From assembly GCF_029837695.1 (NCBI RefSeq), contig NZ_JAOEEA010000017.1, forward strand, positions 1 through 64,000: DNA of 64,000 nucleotides, written 5' to 3'. The DNA is from Pseudomonas sp. GD04019 (GTDB taxonomy: Bacteria > Pseudomonadota > Gammaproteobacteria > Pseudomonadales > Pseudomonadaceae). Made by a program: the position numbers and the translations under genes. The notes under the pieces were generated by a model. It was not told the origin of the DNA. It was given only the letters and a program-made list of their open reading frames with translations, and ran no database searches. This document shows, piece by piece, positions 8,946 to 17,804 of the stretch. How positions within the stretch are numbered: the stretch's first letter is position 1; each line of letters starts with the position of its first letter.

Positions 8946-9371
8946 TCAGCCGCACCGCTCGGCGATACGAGACGACAGACGGCTGCGAGCAGCATCTATC
9001 TCATCTGCCTCGACATATGTCTTGTTGCCGTCCTTGTCGATAACAAAGTAGCGCTGGTCGCGCTGAATGCTTTCCAGGTTACTGCGGAGCTCCTGGCATT
9101 CCTTGCTGCGCTCGGCACGGGCCGCAGAGGCACGAGTCTCAGACTGGGCCTTCTCGTCGCGACGCGCATCGAAATACTGCTGGGTGCGCTGCTCGCGTTC
9201 ACGCGTGGCATCGTCGCGCTCCACCACCTGGGGCTTCACCTCTACCTGCTCGGCGCCACTGCCGCCGGGCTTCTCGCTGAAATGCACACGCCCCTGGGCG
9301 TCCGTCCAACGATAGATTTCCGCGCTGGCGAGTGCCGGCACGAACAAGGCGATGAATACGAAATGACGCAT
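8946..9371 (-). CDS. DUF4124 domain envelope protein
   Basis: 141 residues with a signal peptide (1-17, cleavage after ALASA) followed by EIYRWTDAQGRVHFSEKPG, the hallmark of DUF4124, a short beta module of unknown function found in exported proteobacterial proteins. The rest is strongly charged and helical (about 50-110, Arg/Glu/Gln-rich), predicted coiled coil. Separate reading from the PilZ gene 60 bp downstream. Confidence 0.82.
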   Translation of the reverse strand: MRHFVFIALFVPALASAEIYRWTDAQGRVHFSEKPGGSGAEQVEVKPQVVERDDATREREQRTQQYFDARRDEKAQSETRASAARAERSKECQELRSNLESIQRDQRYFVIDKDGNKTYVEADEIDAARSRLSSRIAERCG

Positions 9372-9442
9372 GCGGGCTCCCTCCTTCGGCGCAGCTTAAC
9401 GCCGCGCTTCGCTTCCTGCGGGCCAGCCGACTGGCGGCCGCA

Positions 9443-9817
9443 TCAGAGGGATGCGGCGGATGCCTTGGCCGGCTCTCCCGCCTGATGATGCCCGAGCTGG
9501 CGCAATGTCTCCAGCCTGGCGCGAGCACGATAGGCGTATTCGCTGGCCGGGTAGCGGGTGACGATGAACTCATAGGTCTGCGCCGCGTCGACGAACAGGT
9601 TCTGCCGTTCCAGGCATTGGCCACGCAACAGGGAGATTTCCGGCTGCATGTAACTGCGCGAGCGACTGCTGCGCTCGGCACGCGACAGGTCGAGCAAGGC
9701 TTGGTCGCAATCGCCCTCGGTGTAATGCCGATAGGCTTCGTCCAGGTGACGGTCCAGGGACAGGCGATTGCAGCCGACCAGACTGGTCAGGGTGAGAATC
9801 AGGATCAGGGTTCGCAT
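9443..9817 (-). CDS. TPR-type lipoprotein
   Basis: 124 residues. The lipobox LTSLVGC at residues 10-16 predicts an outer- or inner-membrane lipoprotein. The body shows helix pairs of the tetratricopeptide type (YRHYTEGDCDQALLDLSRAE; FVDAAQTYEFIVTRYPASEY), resembling the BamD/YbgF style of repeat, so a scaffolding role in the envelope is possible. Start at ATG 9817 because the signal sequence begins there; 25 further upstream codons are rejected. Divergent from pykA. Confidence 0.8.
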   Translation of the reverse strand: MRTLILILTLTSLVGCNRLSLDRHLDEAYRHYTEGDCDQALLDLSRAERSSRSRSYMQPEISLLRGQCLERQNLFVDAAQTYEFIVTRYPASEYAYRARARLETLRQLGHHQAGEPAKASAASL

Positions 9818-9951
9818 GGTCAATTCCTCCGCTGTGCAGTGTATCGGCGTTCGCGGCGATTTCTGCAGAGGCAAGGTAGTGCAGGCGAACAATGACTACA
9901 GTCAAAGGCCGTAGTAGCCTCGCCGCACGCAATGCAAACTGGAGTTACCGC

Positions 9952-11403
9952 ATGACCCTGCGCCGCACCAAAATCGTCGCCACCCTCGGCCCCGCCAGCA
10001 ATTCCCCGGAAGTTCTCGAACAGCTGATAGTCGCCGGCATCGACGTTGCCCGCCTGAACTTCTCCCACGGCAGCGCCGACGACCACAAGGCTCGCGCCGC
10101 CCTGGTCCGCGAACTGGCCGCCAAGCACGGCCGCCATGTGGCGCTGCTCGGCGACCTGCAGGGTCCGAAGATCCGCATCGCCAAGTTCACCAACAAACGC
10201 ATCGAGCTCAAGGAAGGCGACCTGTTCCGCCTCTCCGCCAGCCACTCGCGCACCGAGGGCAACCAGGAAGTGGTCGGCATCGACTACCCGGCGCTGATCC
10301 AGGACTGCGACGTCGGCGACGACCTGCTGCTGGACGATGGCCGCGTGGTCATGCGCGTCGAACTCAAGGGCGCCGACGAGCTGCACTGCCGCGTGGTGAT
10401 CGGTGGGCCGCTGTCCGACAACAAGGGCATCAATCGCCGCGGTGGCGGCCTGACCGCGCCGGCCCTGACCGAGAAAGACAAGGTCGACATCAAGCTGGCT
10501 GCCGAGATGGAGCTGGACTACGTCGCCGTGTCCTTCCCGCGTGACGCCGCCGACATGGACTATGCCCGCCGCCTGCTCACCGAGGCCGGCGGCAACGCCT
10601 GGCTGGTGGCCAAGATCGAGCGCGCCGAGGCGGTGGCCGACGACGCCGCGCTGGATGGCCTGATCCGCGCCAGTGACGCGGTGATGGTAGCCCGCGGCGA
10701 CCTCGCCGTGGAGATCGGCGATGCCGAGCTGGTCGGCATCCAGAAGAAGATCATCGCCCACGCCCGTCGCTACAACAAAGCCGTGATCACCGCGACCCAG
10801 ATGATGGAGTCGATGATCCACAGCCCGATGCCGACCCGCGCCGAGGTCTCCGACGTGGCCAACGCCGCGCTGGACTACACCGACGCTGTGATGCTGTCGG
10901 CCGAGAGCGCCGCCGGCGAGTATCCGGTGGAAGCCGTGGAGGCCATGGCCCGCGTGTGCCTGGGCGCAGAGAAGCACCCGACCAGCCAGAAATCCAGCCA
11001 CCGCATCGGCCGCACCTTCGAGCGCTGCGACGAGAGCATCGCCCTGGCCACCATGTACACGGCCAACCACTTCCCGGGCGTCAAGGCCATCATCAGCCTG
11101 ACCGAGAGCGGCTACAGCCCGCTGATCATGTCGCGCATCCGCTCGTCGATCCCGATCTTCGCCTTCACCCCGCACCGCGAGGCCCAGGCCCGGGTCGCCC
11201 TGTTCCGTGGCGTCTACACCGTGCCGTTCGACCCGACCTCCATGCCGGCCAACAAGGTCAGCCAGGCGGCGGTAGACGAACTGCTCAAGCGCGGCTTCGT
11301 CGAGCCCGGCGACTGGGTGATCCTGACCAAGGGCGACAGCTACCACGGCACCGGCGGCACCAACACCATGAAGATCCTCCATGTGGGTGATCCGCTGGTC
11401 TGA
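9952..11403 (+). CDS. pykA: pyruvate kinase
   Basis: Last step of glycolysis: phosphoenolpyruvate + ADP to pyruvate + ATP, cytosolic. 483 residues, the size of the Pseudomonas PykA. MTLRRTKIVATLGPAS opens the barrel, ARLNFSHGSADDH is the first active-site loop, WLVAKIERAEAVA carries the catalytic Lys/Glu, MVARGDLAVEIG the metal site and ITATQMMESMI the signature; the C-terminal domain ends in a GGTNTMKILHVGD effector region. ATG at 9952 has TGGAG upstream; a longer start at 9892 adds 20 unlike residues. Confidence 0.96.
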   Translation: MTLRRTKIVATLGPASNSPEVLEQLIVAGIDVARLNFSHGSADDHKARAALVRELAAKHGRHVALLGDLQGPKIRIAKFTNKRIELKEGDLFRLSASHSRTEGNQEVVGIDYPALIQDCDVGDDLLLDDGRVVMRVELKGADELHCRVVIGGPLSDNKGINRRGGGLTAPALTEKDKVDIKLAAEMELDYVAVSFPRDAADMDYARRLLTEAGGNAWLVAKIERAEAVADDAALDGLIRASDAVMVARGDLAVEIGDAELVGIQKKIIAHARRYNKAVITATQMMESMIHSPMPTRAEVSDVANAALDYTDAVMLSAESAAGEYPVEAVEAMARVCLGAEKHPTSQKSSHRIGRTFERCDESIALATMYTANHFPGVKAIISLTESGYSPLIMSRIRSSIPIFAFTPHREAQARVALFRGVYTVPFDPTSMPANKVSQAAVDELLKRGFVEPGDWVILTKGDSYHGTGGTNTMKILHVGDPLV

Positions 11404-11417
11404 GTTTGCCGCCCATG

Positions 11418-11446
11418 AAAAAGGCCGCTCATTGAGCGGCCTTTTT
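11418..11446 (+). terminator. rho-independent terminator of pykA
   Basis: AAAAAGGCCGCTC stem, ATT loop, GAGCGGCCTTTTT, 15 bp after the pykA stop. Strong stem with a T run on the plus strand; symmetrical A run means it can also act from the other side. Confidence 0.9.
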
Positions 11447-11450
11447 CTTG

Positions 11451-11559
11451 CTCCCTCTCCCCCTGGGAGAGGGCTGGGGCGGCCCTCGTAGGGTGAGGGA
11501 TTGGCAGCGAGTCGCCTACAGCCCCCTCACCCCCCGCCCCTCTCCCGAGAGGAGAGGGG
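11451..11559. repeat. intergenic inverted-repeat element (CCCTCTCC/GGTGAGGG type)
   Basis: Two opposed copies of a C/G-rich module: left arm CCCTCTCCCCCTGGGAGAGGG then CTGGGG and GGTGAGGG; right arm is the same module reversed (CCCCTCACCCC then CCCCTCTCCCGAGAGGAGAGGGG). Each arm is itself a hairpin. From general knowledge, elements with this sequence are scattered between genes in many gamma- and beta-proteobacteria. It lies between pykA's terminator and the stop of the convergent crotonase. Confidence 0.75.
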
Positions 11560-11569
11560 TGATTCAGTC

Positions 11570-12343
11570 CTACGCGAACTTGGAGAAATCCGGTTTCCTG
11601 CGCTGCATAAAGGCTGACAACGCCTCGATGGCCTCCGGCGAACGCAGGCGCTGGCCGAACAGGGCGCCCTCTTCCTCGATCACCTTGCGCAGCTCCTCGC
11701 GTCCCGGTGCGTGCATAAGGCGCTTGCTGTCGGCCACCGCGGAAGGCGCCAGCTCGAGGAAACGCAGGGCCATCTCGCGGGCCTTGGCCACTGTATTCGG
11801 ACCATCCTCAAGAGCACCGCTGGCGATGCCCCACTCGGCCGCCTGGGCACCGGTGAAGGCCTCACCCAGCAGCAGCACCTCGGCCGCCCTGGCCTGGCCG
11901 AGCAGGCGCGGCAGCAACAGGCTGGAGCCGAATTCCGGGCACAGGCCGAGATTGACGAAGGGGGTGCGCAGCTTGGCGTCGCGGCTGACATAGACCAGGT
12001 CGCAGTGCAGCAGCAGGGTGGTGCCGATGCCCACGGCCGGACCGGCCACGGCGGCCACCACCGGCTTGCCGAAGTCGAACAGCGCGCGCATGAACTGGAA
12101 TACCGGGCTGTCCATGCCGGTGGGCGGCGCCTGCAGGAAATCGGCCACGTCGTTGCCGCTGGTGAAGCACTCGGCCCCGCCAGTGATCAGCACAGCACGC
12201 ACCGCGCGATCCTCGTTGGCCGCATCCAGCACCTCGGCCATCTGGCTGTACATGGCGCGGGTCAGCGCGTTCATCTTGTCCGGGCGGTTCAGGCGCAGGG
12301 TCAGCAGACCGCCGTCGCGCTCGACCAGTACGTGTTCGCTCAT
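11570..12343 (-). CDS. enoyl-CoA hydratase/isomerase (crotonase) family protein
   Basis: 257 residues, full crotonase fold. RLNRPDKMNALTRAMY is the opening signature, FTSGNDVADFL the first oxyanion-hole loop, AAVAGPAVGIGTTLLLHCDL the second, and LNLCPEFGSSLLLPR-like text (VNLGLCPEFGSSLLL) carries the catalytic Glu region typical of enoyl-CoA isomerases/hydratases. Acts on acyl-CoA thioesters; precise substrate not readable. Starts 25 bp after the ferredoxin reductase stop, so probably third gene of the reverse-strand unit beginning with the diguanylate cyclase. Confidence 0.9.
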   Translation of the reverse strand: MSEHVLVERDGGLLTLRLNRPDKMNALTRAMYSQMAEVLDAANEDRAVRAVLITGGAECFTSGNDVADFLQAPPTGMDSPVFQFMRALFDFGKPVVAAVAGPAVGIGTTLLLHCDLVYVSRDAKLRTPFVNLGLCPEFGSSLLLPRLLGQARAAEVLLLGEAFTGAQAAEWGIASGALEDGPNTVAKAREMALRFLELAPSAVADSKRLMHAPGREELRKVIEEEGALFGQRLRSPEAIEALSAFMQRRKPDFSKFA

Positions 12344-12367
12344 GGCAACTCCAGGGCAGTGCCCCGG

Positions 12368-13306
12368 TTATGCATGGGGCAGAAAAAGATCGGCCAGCAC
12401 CTGGTTGCGCGGCACGCCTATCAGATAGAGGCGGCGGGCGAAGGCTTCCACGCTGGCGGGAGAGCCGCAGAGTAAGGCGACGGTCTGTCGCGAAACAAGC
12501 CGCAGTTCCGCCAAAACCACTGCCAGCTCGGACGCGGTCACCAGCTGCAATTGCAGCTGTGGATGGCTCGCAGCCAGCGCCTGCAGCGGCTCGGCCAGGT
12601 AGTGGCCGGCCTCGTCATGGGCCAGGTGAATGACCCGCAGCGGGCCCTGGTGATGCTGGCGCAATGCCTCGCGCAATACACCCCAGAGTGGCGCCAGGCC
12701 GGTGCCGGCGGCCAGCAGCCAGAGCGGCCGTTCGCTCCAGGCCGGATCGTAATGCAGGGCGCCGCCGCGCAGCTCGCCCAGACGCAGCACGTCGCCCGCC
12801 TGCAACTGGCGGGCAACATCACTGAAGGCGCCGCCCTGTCGGCAGTCCAGATGGAACTCCAGCCAGGGCTCCTCGCCCGGCACGCTGGCCAGCGAATAGG
12901 GTCGCGCCAGGCCGTCAGCCGTCCACAACACCAGATGCTGACCGGCGGCGTAGCGCAGCGGCTTTTCCGGCAACAGACGCAGACGCGCTACCGATGGGCT
13001 CAGCCAGTCGAGTGAATGCACGCGTGCCGGAAGACCATCGCGGGACGGATCGAACAGCTGCACCTCCAGGTCGTCCACCACCCGGCACTGGCAGGCCAGC
13101 CGCCAGCCCTGTTCGCGGCGCGCCTCACTCAGAGCCTCGGGCTGCTGGTCCATGACCTCGCCGCGCACGCAACGCACCAGGCAGGCGTGGCAGCTGCCAG
13201 AGCGGCAGCTGTAGGGCACGCGCAGGCCGGCGCCGTTGAGGGCATCGAGCAGATTGCTTCCGGCGGCCACCGACCAGGCCTGGCCGGCAGCTTTCAGTTC
13301 AGGCAC
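12368..13306 (-). CDS. 2Fe-2S ferredoxin/flavin reductase (phenol hydroxylase P5 type)
   Basis: 312 residues: an N-terminal plant-type 2Fe-2S domain (about 1-85) with cysteines in PYSCRSGSCHACLVRCVRGE and a fourth Cys in LACQCRVV, then an FAD domain (RPYSLASVPGEE) and an NAD domain (LAAGTGLAPLWGVL, LLCGSPASVEAF). It should shuttle electrons from NAD(P)H to an unknown oxygenase or protein acceptor. The start is a GTG at 13306 with GGGAGGG seven bases upstream; it overlaps the end of the diguanylate cyclase by 8 bp, indicating translational coupling. Confidence 0.88.
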   Translation of the reverse strand: MPELKAAGQAWSVAAGSNLLDALNGAGLRVPYSCRSGSCHACLVRCVRGEVMDQQPEALSEARREQGWRLACQCRVVDDLEVQLFDPSRDGLPARVHSLDWLSPSVARLRLLPEKPLRYAAGQHLVLWTADGLARPYSLASVPGEEPWLEFHLDCRQGGAFSDVARQLQAGDVLRLGELRGGALHYDPAWSERPLWLLAAGTGLAPLWGVLREALRQHHQGPLRVIHLAHDEAGHYLAEPLQALAASHPQLQLQLVTASELAVVLAELRLVSRQTVALLCGSPASVEAFARRLYLIGVPRNQVLADLFLPHA

Positions 13307-14426
13307 CGGCGCCCTCCCAGGCCGCGTCGCAGCGGTTGCGTCCGCCACGCTTGGCCCGGTACAGCGCCTGGTCGGCCCGCTGCAGTGCCTCGTCGAGATC
13401 ATCGCCCTCGTTGAGCAGGGTCATGCCGGCGGACAGACTGAGGTTGCTCACCTGCACGCCGACCGGCTCGGCATTGGCGAACGCCTCGCGCAGGCGCTCG
13501 CAGCAGCTGGTGAACTGGTCGGCATCGGTATTGGGCAGCAGCAGCACGAACTCCTCGCCGCCGTAGCGGGCCAGCACGTCACCGTCGCGCAGGCAGGCGC
13601 GGGCCACGGCGGCGAAAGTCTGCAGCACGCGGTCGCCGGCGGCGTGGCCGTGCACGTCGTTGATGCGTTTGAAGTGGTCCAGGTCGATCAGCGCCAGGCC
13701 GTGCTGGCGGCCGTGGCCGAGGCTGTCCAGCTCGCGCAGGGCCAGGCGCAGGAAGTGGCGGCGGTTGAACAGCCCGGTCAGCTCGTCGGTGGCCACCAGG
13801 TCTTCGAGCTGGCGCATCATGCCGCGCAGGGTGTCCTGGTGCGCCTGCAGCGCATAGCGGCGTTGGCGCATGCGCTGGCGCAGGGCCTGCACGTAGCTGG
13901 CGAACAGGCTCTGCCAGGTCAGCCCGATAAACAGCGCACAGCATTGCAGCAGGGCCTGGCCCGGATCGTCCAGGCGCAGCTGGTAGCCTTCCAGCAGGTT
14001 GAGCCCGGCAAAGGAGAAGAAGGCAACGGCGGCGCAACGCACGAACACCCGTGGGCGCAGCTGGAACACGCCGAACATCAGGATGATCAGGTAGAACATC
14101 AGCAGGCTGCCGCGAGCGCTGTCGAGCTGGACCAGCAACACCGTGTGCAGGGCAAGGCCTACGAGGATCTGCGCCTCGGTCAGGCTGGGGTCGGCGAAGT
14201 GCAGGTTGCGGCCGCTGCGGAACAGGGCGTAGAAGGCCAGCTGGCTGAGCGCCACCAGGCCGGTGCAGAGCAGGGCGAAAGAGACAGTGCCGTTATAGAT
14301 GCCCACCCACAGGGCTACCCACATCAGCAGAAGCACCAGGGCATAGCTCGCTACCGCCATGCCGAAGCGCTTCAGCAAGAGGCTTTGCAGACCGCGCTTT
14401 GTCACCCCTGGACTACTCGTACTCAT
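13299..14426 (-). CDS. membrane diguanylate cyclase (GGDEF)
   Basis: 375 residues. Residues about 20-190 form a multi-pass membrane region (roughly six segments), followed by a linker and a GGDEF domain whose active loop is GGEEF at 289-293, with the inhibitory I-site RDGD at 280-283, exactly five residues before it. It should make cyclic di-GMP from two GTP and feel product inhibition. Position between a ferredoxin reductase and fumarase is that of sadC in P. aeruginosa as I recall, but this chain is shorter than that SadC, so the symbol is withheld. Confidence 0.9.
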   Translation of the reverse strand: MSTSSPGVTKRGLQSLLLKRFGMAVASYALVLLLMWVALWVGIYNGTVSFALLCTGLVALSQLAFYALFRSGRNLHFADPSLTEAQILVGLALHTVLLVQLDSARGSLLMFYLIILMFGVFQLRPRVFVRCAAVAFFSFAGLNLLEGYQLRLDDPGQALLQCCALFIGLTWQSLFASYVQALRQRMRQRRYALQAHQDTLRGMMRQLEDLVATDELTGLFNRRHFLRLALRELDSLGHGRQHGLALIDLDHFKRINDVHGHAAGDRVLQTFAAVARACLRDGDVLARYGGEEFVLLLPNTDADQFTSCCERLREAFANAEPVGVQVSNLSLSAGMTLLNEGDDLDEALQRADQALYRAKRGGRNRCDAAWEGAGA

Positions 14427-14518
14427 GGGTTCCGTCCCGTACTGGCACCTTGCCCAACTCTACCCCCGTAATAGTGAAATTGATAGCGCGCCCGCGACCA
14501 TCGGCCAGCCCGCGCGGC

Positions 14519-14547
14519 TGTGCCGGTCCCTGCCACCGCGCTATACT
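14519..14547 (+). promoter_or_regulatory. candidate fumA promoter
   Basis: TATACT at 14542-14547 matches a -10 box in five of six positions; a poor -35 (TGTGCC) lies 17 bp upstream. It would give a leader of about 150 nt before fumA, and points away from the diguanylate cyclase gene. Confidence 0.35.
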
Positions 14548-14702
14548 GCGCCGCCGTTTTTTTGTGGCCCGCCATCCCTGGCAGCCACCCTGCGGACCGT
14601 CGCGGAATGACGTCAAAAGTCGTTCCAGACCACTTTTTGCCGTTGCGCCGGGTCGTGGTCCGGCGTTTCCTTATAGATGTTCCCTGATAGAGGAGCGCCC
14701 CA

Positions 14703-16226
14703 ATGACCGTGATCAAGCAGGACGACCTGATTCAGAGCGTCGCCGACGCCCTGCAGTTCATCTCCTATTACCACCCCGTCGACTTCATCCAGGCCATGCA
14801 TGAGGCCTACCTGAAGGAAGAGTCGCCGGCCGCGCGCGACTCCATGGCGCAGATCCTGATCAACTCGCGCATGTGCGCTACCGGCCACCGCCCGATCTGC
14901 CAGGACACCGGCATCGTCACCGTATTCATCAAGGTTGGCATGGACGTGCGCTGGGACGACGCCACCATGAGCGTCGACGACATGATCAACGAGGGCGTGC
15001 GTCGCGCCTACAACCTGCCGGAGAACGTCCTGCGCGCCTCCATCCTGGCCGACCCGGCCGGCGCGCGTAAGAACACCAAGGACAACACCCCGGCGGTGAT
15101 CCACTACTCCATCGTCCCCGGCGACAAGGTGGAAGTGGACGTAGCGGCCAAGGGCGGCGGCTCCGAGAACAAGTCGAAGATGGCCATGCTCAACCCGTCC
15201 GACTCGATCGTCGACTGGGTGCTGAAGACCGTGCCGACCATGGGCGCCGGCTGGTGCCCGCCAGGCATGCTCGGTATCGGCATCGGCGGTACCGCCGAGA
15301 AGGCCGCAGTAATGGCCAAGGAAGTGCTCATGGAGCACATCGACATCCACGAGCTGAAGGCTCGCGGTGCGCAGAACAAGATCGAGGAAATGCGCCTCGA
15401 GCTGTTCGACAAGGTCAACCAGCTGGGCATCGGCGCCCAGGGCCTGGGTGGCCTGACCACCGTGCTCGACGTGAAGATCATGGACTACCCGACCCACGCC
15501 GCCTCCCTGCCGGTGTGCATGATCCCCAACTGCGCCGCCACCCGTCACGCCCACTTCGTACTCGACGGCTCGGGCCCGGCCGAGCTGGAAGCGCCGGACC
15601 TGTCCGCCTACCCGGAAATCGTCTGGGAAGCCGGCCCGAGCGCGCGCCGCGTCAACCTCGACACCATCACCCCGGAAGAAGTGCAGAGCTGGAAGCCGGG
15701 CGAGACCGTGCTGCTCAACGGCAAGATGCTCACCGGCCGCGACGCCGCGCACAAGCGCATGGTCGACATGCTGAACAAGGGCGAAGAGCTGCCGGTGGAC
15801 CTCAAGGGCCGCTTCATTTATTACGTCGGCCCGGTCGATCCGGTCGGTGACGAAGTGGTGGGCCCGGCCGGTCCGACCACCGCCACCCGCATGGACAAGT
15901 TCACCCGCCAGATCCTCGAAAGCACCGGCCTGCTGGGCATGATCGGCAAGTCCGAGCGCGGCCCGATCGCCATCGACGCAATCAAGGACAACAAGGCCGT
16001 GTACCTGATGGCCGTCGGCGGCGCCGCCTACCTGGTCGCGCAGGCGATCAAGAAGTCCAAGGTGCTGGCCTTCGCCGAGCTGGGCATGGAAGCGATCTAC
16101 GAGTTCGAAGTGAAGGACATGCCGGTTACCGTGGCGGTCGACACCAACGGCGAGTCGGTGCACATCACCGGCCCGGCGATCTGGAACAAGAAGATCGCCG
16201 AAAGCCTGGCGGTGGAAGTGAAGTAA
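14703..16226 (+). CDS. fumA: class I (4Fe-4S) fumarate hydratase
   Basis: Citric-acid-cycle enzyme converting fumarate to L-malate. 507 residues, the single-chain class I type in which the alpha (about 1-290) and beta (about 300-507) modules are fused. Cluster cysteines are expected at PICQDTG, MIPNCAATRH and in the central TVPTMGAGWCPPGMLGIG region; the C-terminal part has VGPAGPTTATRMDKFT. Oxygen-labile, iron-dependent enzyme by family. ATG preceded by GAGGAG at 14691-14696. Ends before a clear terminator. Confidence 0.95.
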   Translation: MTVIKQDDLIQSVADALQFISYYHPVDFIQAMHEAYLKEESPAARDSMAQILINSRMCATGHRPICQDTGIVTVFIKVGMDVRWDDATMSVDDMINEGVRRAYNLPENVLRASILADPAGARKNTKDNTPAVIHYSIVPGDKVEVDVAAKGGGSENKSKMAMLNPSDSIVDWVLKTVPTMGAGWCPPGMLGIGIGGTAEKAAVMAKEVLMEHIDIHELKARGAQNKIEEMRLELFDKVNQLGIGAQGLGGLTTVLDVKIMDYPTHAASLPVCMIPNCAATRHAHFVLDGSGPAELEAPDLSAYPEIVWEAGPSARRVNLDTITPEEVQSWKPGETVLLNGKMLTGRDAAHKRMVDMLNKGEELPVDLKGRFIYYVGPVDPVGDEVVGPAGPTTATRMDKFTRQILESTGLLGMIGKSERGPIAIDAIKDNKAVYLMAVGGAAYLVAQAIKKSKVLAFAELGMEAIYEFEVKDMPVTVAVDTNGESVHITGPAIWNKKIAESLAVEVK

Positions 16227-16245
16227 GCGCACTCGCGCTGCAAAG

Positions 16246-16274
16246 AAGCCCGGCCCTAGTGCCGGGCTTTTTCT
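16246..16274 (+). terminator. rho-independent terminator of fumA
   Basis: AAGCCCGGC / GCCGGGCTT stem with CCTAGT loop and a following TTTTTCTTTT run, 19 bp after the fumA stop. Confidence 0.9.
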
Positions 16275-16432
16275 TTTGCCCGCCCCATTGGCCGAATCCC
16301 CTTCTGCGCGCCTCTAGTCATTCGCCATAAATGGCAATAACATTGACCTAATTCTATGTCCCGCCATCACCCCGGTGGGCCATACCGCGCACCGCCCTAT
16401 CCGGGCCGCGCCTGTCGCAGTGGAGATACACG

Positions 16433-16996
16433 ATGTCTACCGATCCGGTCACCATGCTGGTGGCACGCCGCGTTCCGCGAGAGTGTTTCCAGGATTTCCG
16501 CGCCTGGCTGCACGAAGGCCAGCAACTCGCCGCCGACTTCCCCGGCTACCTCGGCTCCGGCGTCCTCGCCCCACCGCCCGAGGACGACGAGTTCCAGATC
16601 ATCTTCCGCTTCGCCGATGCCGCCACCCTCGCCGCCTGGGAGCATTCCGCCTCGCGCCGCGCCTGGCTGCAGCGCGGCAGCGGCCTGTTCGCTCAACCCC
16701 ACGAGCGCCGCGTCAGCGGCCTCGACGCCTGGTTCGGCAATGCCCTGCGCCGCCCGCCGCGCTGGAAACAGAGCGTGGCCATCTGGCTGGCGTTCTTCCC
16801 GGTGTCGCTGGCCTTCAACCTGCTGTTCGGCGGCTTCATGGCCGAGTGGCCGCTGGTGCTGCGCGTGCTGCTCAGCACCCTGGTGCTGACGCCACTGATG
16901 AGCTACTGGTTCATCCCCCTCTCCACCCACCTGCTGGAGCCCTGGCTGCAGGGCCGCCGCACACGTCAAACAGACGAAGTACTGCAGACGCCCTGA
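16433..16996 (+). CDS. antibiotic-biosynthesis-monooxygenase-like membrane protein
   Basis: 187 residues in two parts. Residues 1-100 form an ABM (dimeric alpha+beta barrel) domain with PVTMLVARRVPRECFQDFRAW and EDDEFQIIFRFADAATLAAW. Residues about 118-165 hold two membrane segments (SVAIWLAFFPVSLAFNLLF; LVLRVLLSTLVLTPLMSYW). This ABM-plus-two-helices layout is a recognised but uncharacterised family; it is not evidence for antibiotic synthesis. GTGGAGATACACG gives a good ribosome site for the ATG at 16433. Confidence 0.8.
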   Translation: MSTDPVTMLVARRVPRECFQDFRAWLHEGQQLAADFPGYLGSGVLAPPPEDDEFQIIFRFADAATLAAWEHSASRRAWLQRGSGLFAQPHERRVSGLDAWFGNALRRPPRWKQSVAIWLAFFPVSLAFNLLFGGFMAEWPLVLRVLLSTLVLTPLMSYWFIPLSTHLLEPWLQGRRTRQTDEVLQTP

Positions 16997-17086
16997 ACCG
17001 GCGCTTTCCCTCACGCCGCGCATGGTTGTAGCGCAGCGGGGGCTGGGGTTTACTTGCTCGATCCAGCCCGATCGACGAGCCCCACA

Positions 17087-17794
17087 ATGACTGCCCCCGC
17101 CCCCATCCTGATCACTGGCGCCGGCCAGCGCCTCGGCCTGCACTGCGCGCTGCGCCTGCTCGACGACGGCCAGCCGGTGATCTTCAGCTACCGCAGCGAG
17201 CGCGAAGGTGTGCAGCGCCTGCGTGAGCGCGGCGCCATCGCCCTGCAGGCGGACTTCTCCGGCGAAGCCGGCATCCTGGCCTTTATCGAGCAGTTGAAAG
17301 CGCACACCGACAGCCTGCGCGCCATCGTCCACAACGCCTCCGACTGGGAGACGGAAACCCCAGGCCACGAGGCCGAAGTGTTCCAGCGCATGGTCAGCGT
17401 GCACATGCTGGCGCCCTATCTGATCAACCTGCACTGCGAGCAGTTGCTGCGCCACGACGGCCCGGCAGACATCGTCCACCTGAGCGACGACGTCTCGCGC
17501 AAGGGCAGCGCCAAGCGCCCGGCCTACTGCGCCAGCAAGGCCGGGCTGGACAGCCTGACCCAGTCCTTCGCCGCGCGCTTCGCCCCCACGATCAAGGTCA
17601 ACGGCATCGCCCCGGCGCTGATCCAGTTCAATGAAGGCGACAGTGCCGAGTACCGCGCCAAGCGCCTGGCCGAAACGCCCCTGGGCTTCGAGCCGGGTGC
17701 CGAGGTGATCTACCAGAGCCTGCGCTACCTGCTGGACAACCCCTACGTCACCGGCACCACGCTGACCGTCAACGGTGGTCGCCATCTGGTCTGA
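17087..17794 (+). CDS. folM: dihydromonapterin reductase (SDR)
   Basis: 235-residue short-chain dehydrogenase that reduces dihydromonapterin to tetrahydromonapterin with NADPH. Cofactor loop ITGAGQRLGLHCA, VHNASDWE for the NAG motif, and the catalytic YCASKAGLD motif are present. It is followed at 10 bp by folE and folX, which make the pterin substrate, which is the main reason for choosing FolM over another SDR. ATG 17087 is chosen; an in-frame start at 17054 adds 11 residues without similarity. Confidence 0.88.
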   Translation: MTAPAPILITGAGQRLGLHCALRLLDDGQPVIFSYRSEREGVQRLRERGAIALQADFSGEAGILAFIEQLKAHTDSLRAIVHNASDWETETPGHEAEVFQRMVSVHMLAPYLINLHCEQLLRHDGPADIVHLSDDVSRKGSAKRPAYCASKAGLDSLTQSFAARFAPTIKVNGIAPALIQFNEGDSAEYRAKRLAETPLGFEPGAEVIYQSLRYLLDNPYVTGTTLTVNGGRHLV

Positions 17795-17804
17795 GGACCG
17801 CGCC

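Noticed and set aside
9820..11382. 520-codon minus-strand open frame opposite pykA
   Set aside because: Shadow of a high-GC conserved gene; composition (Ala/Val/His/Gly runs) is not protein-like and pykA is certain.
14613..16232. 539-codon minus-strand open frame opposite fumA
   Set aside because: Same effect: stop-poor antisense frame of a conserved gene, no ribosome site or family signal.
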